This document shows, piece after piece, positions 51,104-62,267 of a stretch of 64,000 nt of DNA (position 1 is its first letter; every line of letters begins with the position of its first letter). The position numbers and the translations under genes were made by a program. This stretch comes from Galerina marginata (taxonomy: Eukaryota; Basidiomycota; Agaricomycetes; Agaricales; Galerinaceae). The notes under the pieces are model-generated. The model was not told where the DNA came from. It saw nothing but the letters and a program-made list of their open reading frames with translations, and searched no databases. The DNA lies in assembly GCA_023014335.1 (NCBI GenBank), contig JAECYW010000002.1:1302001-1366000 (forward strand), written 5' to 3'.

Positions 51104-51772
51104 TGCGAGAACCGTACTTCAGAATTTTAAAATCGACAAGGAAGATAGTAATGAACAATTTCCGAAAGGTTCCCACGCTGTGCACAATTCAGGTATTTAC
51201 AATATAAGAGAGACTTTTTCCCCACGCACCATACCGGGCGTCCGAGCGCGTTTTCGGGACGGGTCTGCAAGATTTTCTGGGGGGCTTTCGATAAAAACCG
51301 ACAGGCAGCGCGAGATCTATCGAGTGGTGCGCTTTTTTTTCAGGGAGTGGATTTTTTCTAGACGGTGCGAGGGTTGGAAGTCGACCGTTTTTTGGCGGGA
51401 GATCGATCATTGATGGCATTTTCTCAAAACGGATGCCTGTGGAGACTTTGTAATGAAATAATGTGATGACTTTGTCACACTGGCAAGTGATCTTCCAAGC
51501 CTTTGAAAAGAGAGAGTGGTTTCAGACCCAGTAACTACACTCGAGAGAGTGGGTTCAGAATAAATTGAACACTGAACCTCATGATCAGAACCTCAGGCTC
51601 AGTGACTACACTCGATATTTTCTTTATACATATATTTTCTTGGAATCTGTTTCCAGCAAGTGAGCACGCGGAGCGTGCGAACGCGCTAGTTTACAATATT
51701 CTATCCCATTTCATTGCTGATATTTACGACACAATAATCAAACGCTCCGACCTCACCCATTATCTTCAAGTT
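51104..51772. other. Intergenic with a compositionally odd block and short repeats
   Basis: Between the Nog2 start and the importin stop. 51225-51410 is rich in T8/G6 runs and CG-rich words and is open on both strands for about 77 codons (reverse frame begins MPSMIDLPPKNGRLPTLAPS). It has no known motif. Further right, GAGAGAGTGGTTTCAGA (51510) recurs as GAGAGAGTGGGTTCAGA (51543), and CAGTAACTACACTCGA (about 51529) recurs as CAGTGACTACACTCGA (about 51600). It could be a remnant of a non-autonomous element. No terminal repeats could be defined. Confidence 0.45.
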
Positions 51773-54700
51773 CTACGGGTTGCCGTTCACAATTTGACGC
51801 ACGACGAGCATTTCCTCCGCCGAAAGCTGATCGACGATTGCAGTGAAATTGCTGGTGTTTTGATTTGCACATTCTCGCAAAAACGACACCAAGTGCGCCT
51901 TGAGAAGAATTAGTTAGATGTACTATAGAGGCATGATGACTACATACTTGCATATCCATTTGGGAAACAGGGTCACTCTTCAAGTCCTCATCGTCGTTAT
52001 CATCCAATATTTCATCGTTGTCAAAGGCCATGCCTTTTGGCCCTAGCATATCGGACAAGAAGGCAAATTCATCCTGCTTAAAGCCTAGGGTCTGATTTGG
52101 GTCTTCGGCCCACTCTTCATCCTAGGAGAATGTCATAAGTCGGAGCATATGAATCGTTATCGCAACTTACGCCTTCATCTGAATCAACATCGAATAGGTT
52201 TCCCTGAGCCGTCAAGGTGGCTGCTTCTCCTGCTGAATGTATATCCTTCAAAATAATTTTAAGGGCCTTGACAGGGAAAGAAACCGTGGTGAATTCATGA
52301 GGCGCTGGGAGAGAGCATCTTGTATCAGCAGGAGAGAATAAACAAACAACCAGGTGATTTGCATACTCGTCTTCGTTCTCGAACGTGTCATGATGACTGC
52401 AGGAATAAGGATGGCAATGTCATCAGAGAAAAAGTAAGCTCACCGTCTTTAGTTTCGGGTTTGATAATTATGCTGCCCTTGACTGCAAGGTTCTGCAAGC
52501 TCGGACGTTCGGCGACGAAAAGTTGGGTCAGTGCCAGAGTACTGATGCGCGAAGGCCAGAAGCCTTGGAAAATTTCTGCGTTCTCGCACCAGGTTTGTAT
52601 CAAGATATCCAGTGCTGATCGGCCGCCAACATCCATAGACTCCAAAAGCGACAGGACAGTATCCCGTTGGTTGTTGATCAAGAATGCAAATGGGATGACC
52701 AAGCTCTAATCAATACAGTAAATGATATTAACATCTGCGTACGCAATATCGCCCACCTGTATGAAGGTTGCTGTCTTCGCACTGCTCATGCGAGAGATCA
52801 TGGCATTCAGGAGTTCAGGAAGCACAGGCAGAACGGCTTCGCCCGCCCTCCGTAGAAGATGAATGATCAAATCACCTATTTGAAGTCCACCCGATTCATC
52901 TTGGCTTTGGAGGATCTGGGCAACAAGGGACAGAACATATTCAAGGCCACTTCTACCATTGCCATCGTTCCAGGAGAGTAACTGATTACAGTCTTTTCGG
53001 ATAATGACTGTGAGACACGCGATGCCGTTCTTAAATGATTATGGTTAGTCGTCTAACACTGCCTGGAAGCACGAACCGACCGAACCTGTAAAACATCTCT
53101 ATCTTCAGCAACTGCTAAGGCACGAGAATAAATTGGGTCCTAGTAATTGGAAAAACCCTTCACCCAAGCCAGATTGGGGTGCTCCTTTGACAAGACTGCC
53201 AACAAGGTCAATGGCCGAACCTGCAATCCAAGATTCTTCTTTTTTGGCTGATGTTATTGCAACACTCAAAATCGGCAATGCCTGCTTGACTACCGTTTCA
53301 TAGATGCCCTGAGCAGGAGATAAGGCGAGGTTCGTGAGGATATCGGTCAGGATAGAGATGAAAATTGGATCTAATGGAACGAGTGAGAAATAACATATCA
53401 TCATGGAGCACCCCTGACTGCTGACCTTTATTATTTTTGTGCCAGACCTCCAAGACCGCAGAAACTAGAGATTCCGTGAGTTCGGAAGTCAACCACTTTC
53501 CTTGATCGACCTCTATTACAACTGACACGGTTTCCAATGCAAGCGACAATGTCTCTTCGGATGTTAAGAGTAAGAATGGGCCCAGGTCTTGGGCAATCCG
53601 TGGGGCGAAAGGAATCAAAGCCGAATCCTCCCCGCCTTGACAGAAGCTAACATTTCCATGAGTTGGCATTCTGAAGCTATCACGGGAGAGACATACTTGT
53701 GCACCGCTTTGACCGCAGACACTTTAACAGGAATTCCAGCCTTGTTTGATTCCAACACCTGGATGGCGGCTTCTAGGTAATGACCGGCCGATTGAAGTGG
53801 CAAGACCTTTGCATATTGACTGGCGAAAACGAAACCCCTTCCTTGTAAGAAAGGGAAGTCTGTTAAATACTTTAGCGTAGGAGCGTAATATTTCAACGTA
53901 AAGCTGTACCCTGTAAGCTCAGAATCGGAGGAATAACGTTTGCAAGGAAATAGTCAATGTCGATAGGCTTCGTCCGACCTGATTCTTGTTCATCCTCAAT
54001 GCAGTCTAAAACCGACTCTGCTTGAGAACCAACGGCTGCGAGTGCTGCCTCAAGAGGCCGCCACCTGTAACGATAAAGAGTGAATAATATCGTAGTATTC
54101 GGATCCTTGAATCATTTACCAATCGTTATCCCCAGAATTGCGGGCTTGCTCAGATGATATTATAACTTGTTCAATGTTGACCTGAATTGACCTGGTAGTC
54201 TGGACTGGAGCGCGCTCTATCAATGACTGGTGAAAGAATGAGCTATGTAAGAAAGGGCCAAACAGCGATGAAAAACAGGCATACAGCAAGAAGGTCAAAT
54301 CCAGCAACCCTAACACTGTACGCCTGGGTTTCATCTTCTTCCTGGGCAACAAAATCATTTGCGTTATTTGCCCATGTGTCCACCTAAAGAATAAAACCTA
54401 AGCTTTATAACTGCGAATAATGGTTTAAATGTTACATCTTCGTCGGTCATCTGCACGAATGCGAAGACAGATGAAACCACAGCTAGGATGTTCTCGTCGG
54501 CAACCCATTCTGAACTCTTACCCCCTCGGATAACAGCGGCTAGAAAATCGATAATGGGGCATAACAGTTGGGTGAGTTCAATAGCCTCGTCCTCTGATGT
54601 ATTCGGCACCGATTCCGTTGCAGCCAGATAATAAGTCAGAAACGTTGGATAGAGAACACGCAGGTGGTTGAGAGATGCCGTCATAAATTCAGATAGGTAG

Positions 54701-55853
54701 GGCACAAGTGCTCTGGGAAAAGAGGTATGCAGCGTGTCGAGCGTCTGGGGTTGAGAAGAACTGAATCAGAACATCTAGTAACAAAAATCCGATGGATGTT
54801 ACCTTAAAAATTTGGATCCTGACGGTCAGCCCATCCCAATTAGAGTTATTAGAGACGTCTTGAAGTGGATCAATGTTCAGTAAAACCTTAAACGCTTCTA
54901 ACCAGACAGGTAGCACAGATGCGATCGCCTCTTTCACAGCTTGCGGGTGCTGGTCCTTGACCATGAATAGGGCAGTTACGCATTGTCGGAACACAGACAC
55001 CGTTCGTGCGCGGGTAGGCGCTGAATACTACAGCGATCACAGATGAGATACGCGACCATGCGAACAAGAACTGGAATACCTCTGGTGAACCAAGAATACG
55101 AAGGAGGACAGGGAGAAGTTCGCGAAGAACAGGAAGAATTTGATCTTCAGTCAAATCTGACTTGATGAACTCCGTGAACACCTGCATGGCGCCATGTACT
55201 GAACCAGGCGAGCCCGATGAGAGCAAACCAATGAGTGAAGTCAAGAGATCGGGGTATTCATCTGGCCAATCAGAGTTGGCAATCGAGGATAGAGTATGAG
55301 CCTGTAAATGCCGAAATGAGAACATCGAAAGATGGAGGTGTAGCAACTTACTGAGAGTGTGCGTATTTTCCTGTCTTGATCAGCAAGACCGCGAAAAACG
55401 GCATCTCTCACTTGGGATTTAATCTGCAGTGGAAGGCTTTGTTCAAAGTATCTGAAACAAAGGGTATGTGAATACCTCTACGCTTGCAGCAGACCCTTGG
55501 AAGGTTGAGAAATACGGTGACCATCTCTCTCGCACATACTTGCGCAAAGCAATGCTGGCTGAGTGAAGGAGATAATATCAAGATCAACTTAACGCGCAAA
55601 ATAGATGCGCGGAAACTTATCTGTCTAAGAGGCATGTCTACTTCTTGAGATAGGACAAGTTGAGACAAAGATATCGCGACATCTGCTTGACGCGAAGGAC
55701 GACGGTAAGTTCATGCAGGTTGCGAGATTGAGATGAATGCTGCGTGCCTGGACGTGTAAAACGCTCCGCCAGGCTTAATTCGGCTGCAATGCGGGTGTTC
55801 GTATCTGAACTGAGGGTAGCAGAGAGACATTGTGCAATTTCAGAGGCGGACAT
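51773..55853 (-). CDS. KAP114: Importin-9/Kap114-type karyopherin beta
   Basis: A nuclear import receptor, about 1,000 residues of HEAT repeats. Start MSASEIAQCLSATLSSDTNT at 55853. Next are AELSLAERFTRP, SLQHCFAQ-type exons, IKSQVRDAVFRGLADQDRKI, RTLSAHTLSSIANSDWPDEY (diagnostic for importin-beta N-termini) and VHGAMQVFTEFIKSDLTEDQ. Middle exons include NWDGLTVRIQIFKVTSIGFL, DDETQAY-like acidic text, RPLEAALAAVGSQAESVLDC and AKVLPLQSAGHYLEAAIQVL. The acidic insert NDEILDDNDDEDLKSDP near the C-terminus is typical of importin-9/Kap114, which carries H2A-H2B and TBP. It ends MLVVRQIVNGNP at 51773. Around fifteen introns. At 55020-55080 the acceptor must be TGTAG before TATTCAGCGCC to keep frame. 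Assignment to Kap114 rather than another karyopherin rests on the acidic insert and overall match. Confidence 0.85.
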
Positions 55854-56026
55854 CGTTGCAGCAGACCAAAATGCGGGATAGAGAGAAATTTCAAATAAGG
55901 TAACTCGTCACGGCACGCGCAAATCGCGTGAAAAGCACGTGACATTACGGCACACGCGTTTACTTAAAACCGTTTAGTGCTCTTGACGCAGAGCAGAGTC
56001 TTGCTTTGACTTCATACACCATAACC
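55854..56026. promoter_or_regulatory. Short divergent promoter with CACGTGAC and ACGCGT elements
   Basis: Only 173 bp separate the importin-9 and F-box start codons. The interval carries GCACGTGAC (CACGTG at 55936-55941), the bHLH E-box form, and ACGCGT (55954-55959), the MCB-type cell-cycle element. GTCACGGCACGCG upstream forms a loose mirror of the E-box half (GTCAC...GTGAC). Binding is inferred only from the consensus. Confidence 0.5.
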
Positions 56027-58761
56027 ATGCCAGAGTCTGGCAAAGAAGCCAAAGGTACTAAAACTCGCAAGAAACTCAAGTTAAAGTCTTACGTAGACGA
56101 TGTTGAAGCGTCTTCTGCTCAACTAAAATTTGGTGGAAGTGAACAGCAAAAGTCGAACACTGGTCATGGGAGGAAGACCAGAAGACTCGCCGAATTGCCA
56201 GGGATGCCGCTCGATATCCTATTTGAGGTAGACAACTGTGATTTGTTTTCGTGGTACCTCCTAATTATAAATTTTACAGATATTCGGACACCTCCAGCCT
56301 TATGACCTGCTTAAACTCACAAGAACGACGAAAGATTTTAGAAGATTGCTACTTAATAAATCCTCTGTCTCAGTGTGGAAGGCTACGTTAGATGGCGTTC
56401 CAGGCTTGCCTGAATGTCCTTCAACGATGAGTATACCAGCTTGGGTGAACCTTGTTTTTTCGCCGCATTGCCATGTAAGTCTGTTCCGTAGGGACGTGTT
56501 AAATGCCGTACCATTGATATCACCTTAGTACTGTCTAGCACAGACGAGACACGTCGAGTGGAGATTCAGAGTGCGAATGTGCGCCAAATGTGTAAAGGAA
56601 CAGTCAGTAACCTCTGATCCATTATTTTCTTGCCACTTATCCAATACGCAGCCTGCATGACTTGGGAAAGATCTTTTATTCTGGGAAGGACTTCAAGCAG
56701 GTAAACGGATTACCATATGGTCACTATGAAGCCTTGATTCCAACTCGAAATATGAGTGAGTGCTTCAATTTTTACTCGCGTGATGGTTGACTAAACCGAC
56801 TTCATAGAGAATGCTAAGCTCTACCTTCCTTCCGATATCGAAGTGATTGCGCAAGAATACGGTGCTCTACAAGGGGATGAAACAAGAAAACAGTACATTC
56901 TAGACAGGACCCGAACTAATGCCGCTATTCTTGAGGTAAGTAACGCCAACTTGTGCATTCTGGCTATGCACCTTATTCATATATAAGCATGCTCAACGTT
57001 GCGAAATATGGGAGCAATTACAGCTAAAAAACCGTGATGCAGAAATACGCCACCTCAAGGAAGAGAGACTGGCTGCGTAAGCTACTTGCATTACTTTCTT
57101 TCAAGTCTGTAATCTCTGCTCCTCCAAATAGTATCGTTCAGAAGCTTGAAGAGCTTGGATGGGGCAAGGACGTCGCCGGTATTAGCTATCCAGATTCACT
57201 GTTTAATGTCAAGAAGGTAAATCAGACCCAACCGCTGACGGAGAGGAGTAAGTAATTCAAGCTGATAGTTGGTCCTTTCTGATTGTTTTGTATGTTCCAG
57301 TCTGGGCGAATATCAAAGACGACGTACTGGAGTACATGCGACAAATGCGAGAGAAGCGCTTGAAGCGAGAATTCGATGCAACAGTCTTGGCCCGTAAATA
57401 CATTGCCATTGAAGCGCTCCGTGGATACAAGAATTCAAAGGTCTCAGAAAACATGGTGATGCCAGGACCACCAGACTATTGCGACTTTGACACCGTCAAA
57501 GAGATATTGAACAGGCCGGCCGACGTCGAGGTCAATCTATCCAGCTTCGAGCCTAATGTCATCCTTCTACCCGAACTGATTACTGGCTGGCGAAAGAAAA
57601 TCGATGGGTTGCTGATGCAAGTTGTCAAACAAGCCAAATCTACACTCCCTCAGGAGGAAACACTCTGCTACGATGATTTTAGCGAAGAATACTACTACCG
57701 AAAGACGAAAACTCTGAATCATCCCAACATGGAGTTATCCGATGAAGAGCTCTTAAAGAAATTAAAGCTTGCATCGACGGTGTTTTCCTGTAGAAGATGC
57801 AATCCTCCAAACGACTCGGGCTGCGACGACTTCTATTACTACGACGAGGATTGGTATTACCCTCCATCCAAGAGCAAGCCTCTTTTCTATCCTCAAGTTC
57901 TTGGCCATCATTGCCTGACACTTACCTCGACTGATTTCTCGGATTGGGCTCCATCTGACCCTTCCAAAGCCTTCAGTCATGGAGACGAGATGGAAAGAAG
58001 TCCATGGTCATGCTCTTTGCTAACTTTTGATGCTTATGGTAGCACAAAAGCTGAGGAAGTTATCAGGCTATGTGGTCTGGATCCCATGAAAGCCACCGCT
58101 GAGGATATGGACAATTTGGACCTCGCGCTTGTTTGCCGCCTTTGCCCAAGAGATCCACAAACTGGCCTGATTGCCAACAATGAAGACGAACCCTTCAAGG
58201 ATGGCGTGGTGCATCCGTTGTACAGCTGGAGAGCAGCTGTGAGTTATTCTACTATATATTCTGTCCGTTAGCAAGCCTAATGCTTTTGATTCAGATACGT
58301 CATCGGCAAGATTGTCATGACCGTTCTTCATTCGTCAAGTTCAGACGTGAAGAACTGCCTGATGAAATAATAACGGCTGAAAACAACCACCGACTTAAAC
58401 ATGTTTGTGAATGGTTCTGTTTGCACTGCCGGGATACAAACAATGAATGGGATTTGGAGACAGTCGAGAAGGTTAAACGATATTTTAAGATTCAGTAAGC
58501 CTTCTGATCAGTGATATTTCATGCAGCTAACTAACGCTGATCCTCTCCGTTAATAGGCATAAGGACCACCCATCTCCTGTCATGAACCGAGACTACTTCA
58601 GGCACTTCTCAGGGCCTAACGTGGAAGCATCTCAGCCTTCGTTTTTTATATGCAAGAAAAATGATCAATTATCCGTTTTCGAGCCGCCAGTTTTAGATGA
58701 CGATGATGAAGGTGACCAGAACCTACTCCAGCTTGTCAGAAAATGGCGGGATGCCTGTTAA
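56027..58761 (+). CDS. F-box protein with a C-terminal C2C2-like region, unknown target
   Basis: Start MPESGKEAKGTKTRKKLKLK. The F-box lies at residues of about 60-100: LAELPGMPLDILFEIFGHLQ, YDLLKLTRTTKDFRRLLLNK. F-box proteins recruit substrates to SCF ubiquitin ligases through Skp1. A zinc-like Cys array follows: HCHYCLAQTRHVEWRFRVRM then CAKC. The rest (about 550 residues) has coiled-coil segments (NRDAEIRHLKEERLAA; YMRQMREKRLKREFDA) and a second Cys-containing region (VFSCRRCNPPNDSG; WFCLHCRDTNNEWD). It ends QLVRKWRDAC at 58761. About eight introns, all in frame. This combination resembles lineage-specific, expanded F-box families of mushrooms. No substrate can be assigned. Divergent with importin-9; the next gene is tail-to-tail, 82 bp away. 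Confidence 0.8.
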
Positions 58762-58843
58762 AACTCCTGTTGAAATTAACCAAGCAAATAGCAATATAAA
58801 TTGTCTAATATACATATGTATTAGTACCTAATCAACAATACAC

Positions 58844-60425
58844 TCATGAAAGTATTTCTTTGCCCATGTCCCACTCTCTAACAGTACCTCGTTTCTTATA
58901 TTCAATGTTCATGACGCTGACGGCCTCTCCGGTCCACCTATCAGCAACTGCCGGAGCAGAGTCGACAATAACACCTTTCTTCTTGACCTTGCTCTTCTCC
59001 TTTGGTAGGAGACCGAGCCTCTCCAATCTTTTCTTCTCCTCTTTATCTTCCCTCCTAATACGTATGAGTTCCAGCATGGCATCCCAGCCCTCGAATTCAG
59101 CGTTATTGATTAGTCCAGTGGCTGGAACATTAGGCACCGTAAGAGGGGTAACGTCGAGTCGTGGATCATACGACTCTTCAAAGTAACGGTCCATTTTCGA
59201 CGGTAACTGGTGGGGTAATTGAGGCCCCGGACTAGGGGACCGGGATGGTGTTGGTGACGGACTACGTTTCGAAAGAACAGGCCTTGTGTCTATCTCGCTG
59301 GCCGTATTTATAGGAAGAGATTTGGGCGGTGGGGTGGAGGTTTCTGACTGGTGTTGGCGGGAGTCTTTTAGACGTTGTCGTAATTCTGCCTCTCGGCTGG
59401 TTGGTTTAGACTCAGAGACTGTCGGAGATGACCAACGAGGTATGGGAGACTCGTCTCGTATGTCGTCTAGCGCGTATTTGGGTGACTGTGAACGCCTACG
59501 TTTCTTTGGCTTTAAATCCTCGGTTTGAGATGATGGTGACCGAGAAAGGAGAGGTGGGGATGACGAACGACTCTGAGATCGTCGTGAATGTCCATAAGAG
59601 CGTTCGGGACTCCTTCGTCGTTTCCGTCGCCTAGAACTATCTTCGCGTCCACTACCATCTCTTGACACGTTCCTTCGAGGGGAGGCACTTCTACTGCGAC
59701 CGCGGCGATGTCTTCCGGGGTATGTTTCGTCGTCGCCGACGTCTTCCCCTGCACGACTTGGGCGAGACCTTGCTGATCTGCGGTCCTTGCTCCTAGACCT
59801 AGACCTCGACCGACTTGTATGATGTTTCCGTGACCGTTTACGCCGCTCATCTTCTTCGTCATACCCATCCCAACTCTCCCAATTTCTCGGAACCTTCTTC
59901 CTATCTGCTGTCCTGCCATCCCACCTATCCCACCCTTCCTCGTTGCTGGTCCTCTTCCGCTTCGTACTCCTGCCCGATCTTCGTAGCCTCTCAGCTTCTG
60001 CCGGCCTCTTCGGCCCTTGCTCTACGCTGCCTTCTCTCTTGTTCCTCTCGCTCTCGTTTGACTTCCTGAGCCGCCAACGCCTGTGCTTTCAAAATAGTTT
60101 TGTTGTGGTCATCGGTGCTTTTGATGATAGAAGTTAGAAAACGTTTGTTGGTCTTAGGCGCGTTGCTGTCGGCACTGCAAGTCGGAAGAAACGATCAAGT
60201 TGAGATCGGAAAATGAGTTAAAAGGGCTACATACATGTTGTTAGATATATATGCCCTAATACCTTGCTGTCCATAACGTTCCGCCTTCTTCTTTGCCTCT
60301 CGAACTATGAGCTCGGCAACATGTCGATCGAGGTCATCATCTGTGACAGAGTTATGTACCGAATTTCCCATAGAGGCTCGGACAAGATTTGATACAACTG
60401 AGGACAGCGACGACGACGACGCCAT
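58844..60425 (-). CDS. Arg/Ser-rich nuclear protein, NKAPD1-like N-terminus, probably RNA-processing
   Basis: Two exons. Exon 1 starts MASSSSLSSVVSNLVRASMG at 60425 and includes LDRHVAELIVREAKKKAERY and GIRAYISNN. After a 60-bp intron comes NAPKTNKRFLTSIIKSTDDH, NKTILKAQALAAQEVKRERE. The string FLTSIIKSTDDHNK resembles the RNVIRHTDAHNK motif of animal NKAPD1, a weak but specific hint. Then follows a long RS-rich domain (SRSRSRSRSKDRRSARSRPS; RRRKRRRSPERSYGHSRRSQ), as in splicing factors. The C-terminal third is non-repetitive: MDRYFEESYDPRLDVTPLTV, INNAEFEGWDAMLELIRIRR and a conserved end DRWTGEAVSVMNIEYKKRGT, VREWDMGKEILS at 58844. About 505 residues. Nuclear, likely a spliceosome-associated protein; the exact orthologue was not identified. 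Confidence 0.75.
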
Positions 60426-60905
60426 GGCGGTGCCAGTACTTCCTCGCGATAGAAACCTCTTTGTAGGGTGTTGGGTGGAGAATGGTATTGATGTGCCCAA
60501 CAAAGCACTTATGCCTCGAAATAGACTATTTGGTGCTGTTTGGACATTGTGGCAGACACAGCTCACAGGCAAGTGGCCATGGGGATTGTATATTTTTGAA
60601 ACTCGACAGCATGAAACGACAATGTGATGGGCAATGCTTGTAATACATTAACTATAATCTACTTTAATGAGACTTGGAACATGAATAACCCCATGTCGGT
60701 GACCTAAACGTCGTAAAGATCCTACTAATTATCTAAATTGTGCCTCCTAATCAAGAAAGTGAAAGAGGCGACGCGCATTAAAGAAAGCGAGCCATAATTG
60801 AGTGATAATACTGAGGATGTATATGTATGGGGTACTAGTAGTTCGTTGAATATAATTCCGGGATAAATGGAAATTGTCGTCAATGCAAGGCTCGTGAATT
60901 GATGG
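60426..60905. other. Intergenic, no gene seen
   Basis: Contains the promoter of the RS protein and the 3' flank of the LRR-like gene. One 62-codon reverse frame (60725-60913) lacks motifs. AT-rich overall. Confidence 0.5.
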
Positions 60906-62267
60906 TTATACAATGAAGTGAGGAAGGCAGAGAATGTCGTCAGGTCGTAATGTGGACATTAAGTGGCAGGTGGGCATTGTTGGTCTTAAAAACGACGTAG
61001 AGGTCAGACAAGTGGCCTTCTGAAAGTTTATAAGTCTATTGGCCTCATCTAATGAAAGACAATAAATAAAACTTACATTCGTATTCATGCAGCGGAAAAC
61101 TCGCAAGTCTTTGGTTATATTCAACTCTATCCCTCGGTAACTGCACGCAATCCTCAGAGGAGCAAGAAGAGGATGACCAGGGCCGCTTTCCCAGACCTGA
61201 ACGTCGACCGCCTTCAAGGTGTCACTCGTTTTTACGACGTCGACCAGGGCATTTAAAGAGGTATCGCGATCGATTCCAAAGGCAAGGTGTTCAATTTGTT
61301 TTGGGAGATGTTTATAGAGTCCTGGCGGGCATGCTGGATTTTCTGTCCTCAGCTCTCGTAAATGACTGCATTTCGTAATGGTGGTGGCAAAGTCGGGCGA
61401 TCCAAAGGCGGGGAGAGAAATAGACTGCAAAGTCGATTCATGGGTGTCCACCAAATATTCGAAAGCTTCGAAGGAGGGGTCTCTTTGGAAGTGCAGATTT
61501 TGAAGCGAGTCGGTCGAGTTGTGGAGAAGCCACTTCAGGAAATCGACTGATGGGGTTGTCTGGAAATTAAGGCGTAGGCCACGAAGAGAGCATGAGAACT
61601 GGAGGTGGAGAGTCCTGTAGATGCTGTGGAGACGTTCCTCCGATCGACAAATATTGAAGCGACGGCCAAATGTCAAGGAGTTGAAAGATAGACTGCTGGT
61701 TTTCGGACCAGTTGTCGAAATGGAGATGTGCTATCTTTGGACCTGACTTCAGGAGAAACAGTGTTTGGTCGTCGAAGGAAGGAGCCGTTCTTCGAAGACG
61801 CGACACATCTGGTATGCCGACGATGTCTTGACCTGGTTCTGCGCAACCATAGAGTGAGATTTGCAACTCGGATAAATTGGGACACGCGTTGACAGCGAGT
61901 GCGAAGGAATGATGGTGTAGGCTGGATGGTTGGTTGTGGTCCAAAACTACTCGCAAGCGTTTCACGACATCTCCAAGGATAATTCCGTGACGGGTCGAGC
62001 GATCCACGGCGTTCATGAAAAGTTCAAACGGACCGCTGGTTGCGGAGGGTTACCTGAGAGAATAAAAGTCTCTGCGCCGACGTCGACCAAGCTCGGCACA
62101 CGAGCGAACAGGCCGATCAGGAGGTCGGTGTAGGTGGCATGGTCGGCGCCTGAGCAGGCGGCGTCGAGAAAGGATAAAACGAGCTCCAAAGGCATTTGAG
62201 TAGTTGTGCAGGACGCCATGTGGGAGACAGTGGGTGTAGTTGAATAAGAGGGGAGATCATGGTGCAT
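60906..62267 (-). CDS. LRR/F-box-like protein with apparent frame breaks
   Basis: Start MHHDLPSYSTTPTVSHMASC (62267; the next ATG is at 62219), followed by an F-box-like stretch TQMPLELVLSFLDAACSGAD. Leucine-rich-repeat-like units follow: HHSFALAVNACPNLSELQIS, IAHLHFDNWSENQQSIFQLL, DIWPSLQYLSIGG, RGLRLNFQTTPSVDFLKWLL, DSLQNLHFQRDPSFEAFEYL and TITKCSHLRELRTENPACPP. This is the common mushroom pattern of solo F-box-like/LRR proteins without assigned function. Two junctions are off by one base: near 62036 (between NPPQPA and PFELFMNAVD, one base short) and near 61601 (between DSPP and QFSCSLRGLR, one extra). The C-terminal exon (after CMNTN, about 61078) is uncertain; the end at 60906 follows the longest reading. 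Confidence 0.6.

Noticed and set aside
55020..55085. Apparent frameshift in importin-9 before RTVSVFRQCV
   Set aside because: Choosing the acceptor ending in TGTAG before TATTCAGCG restores the frame.
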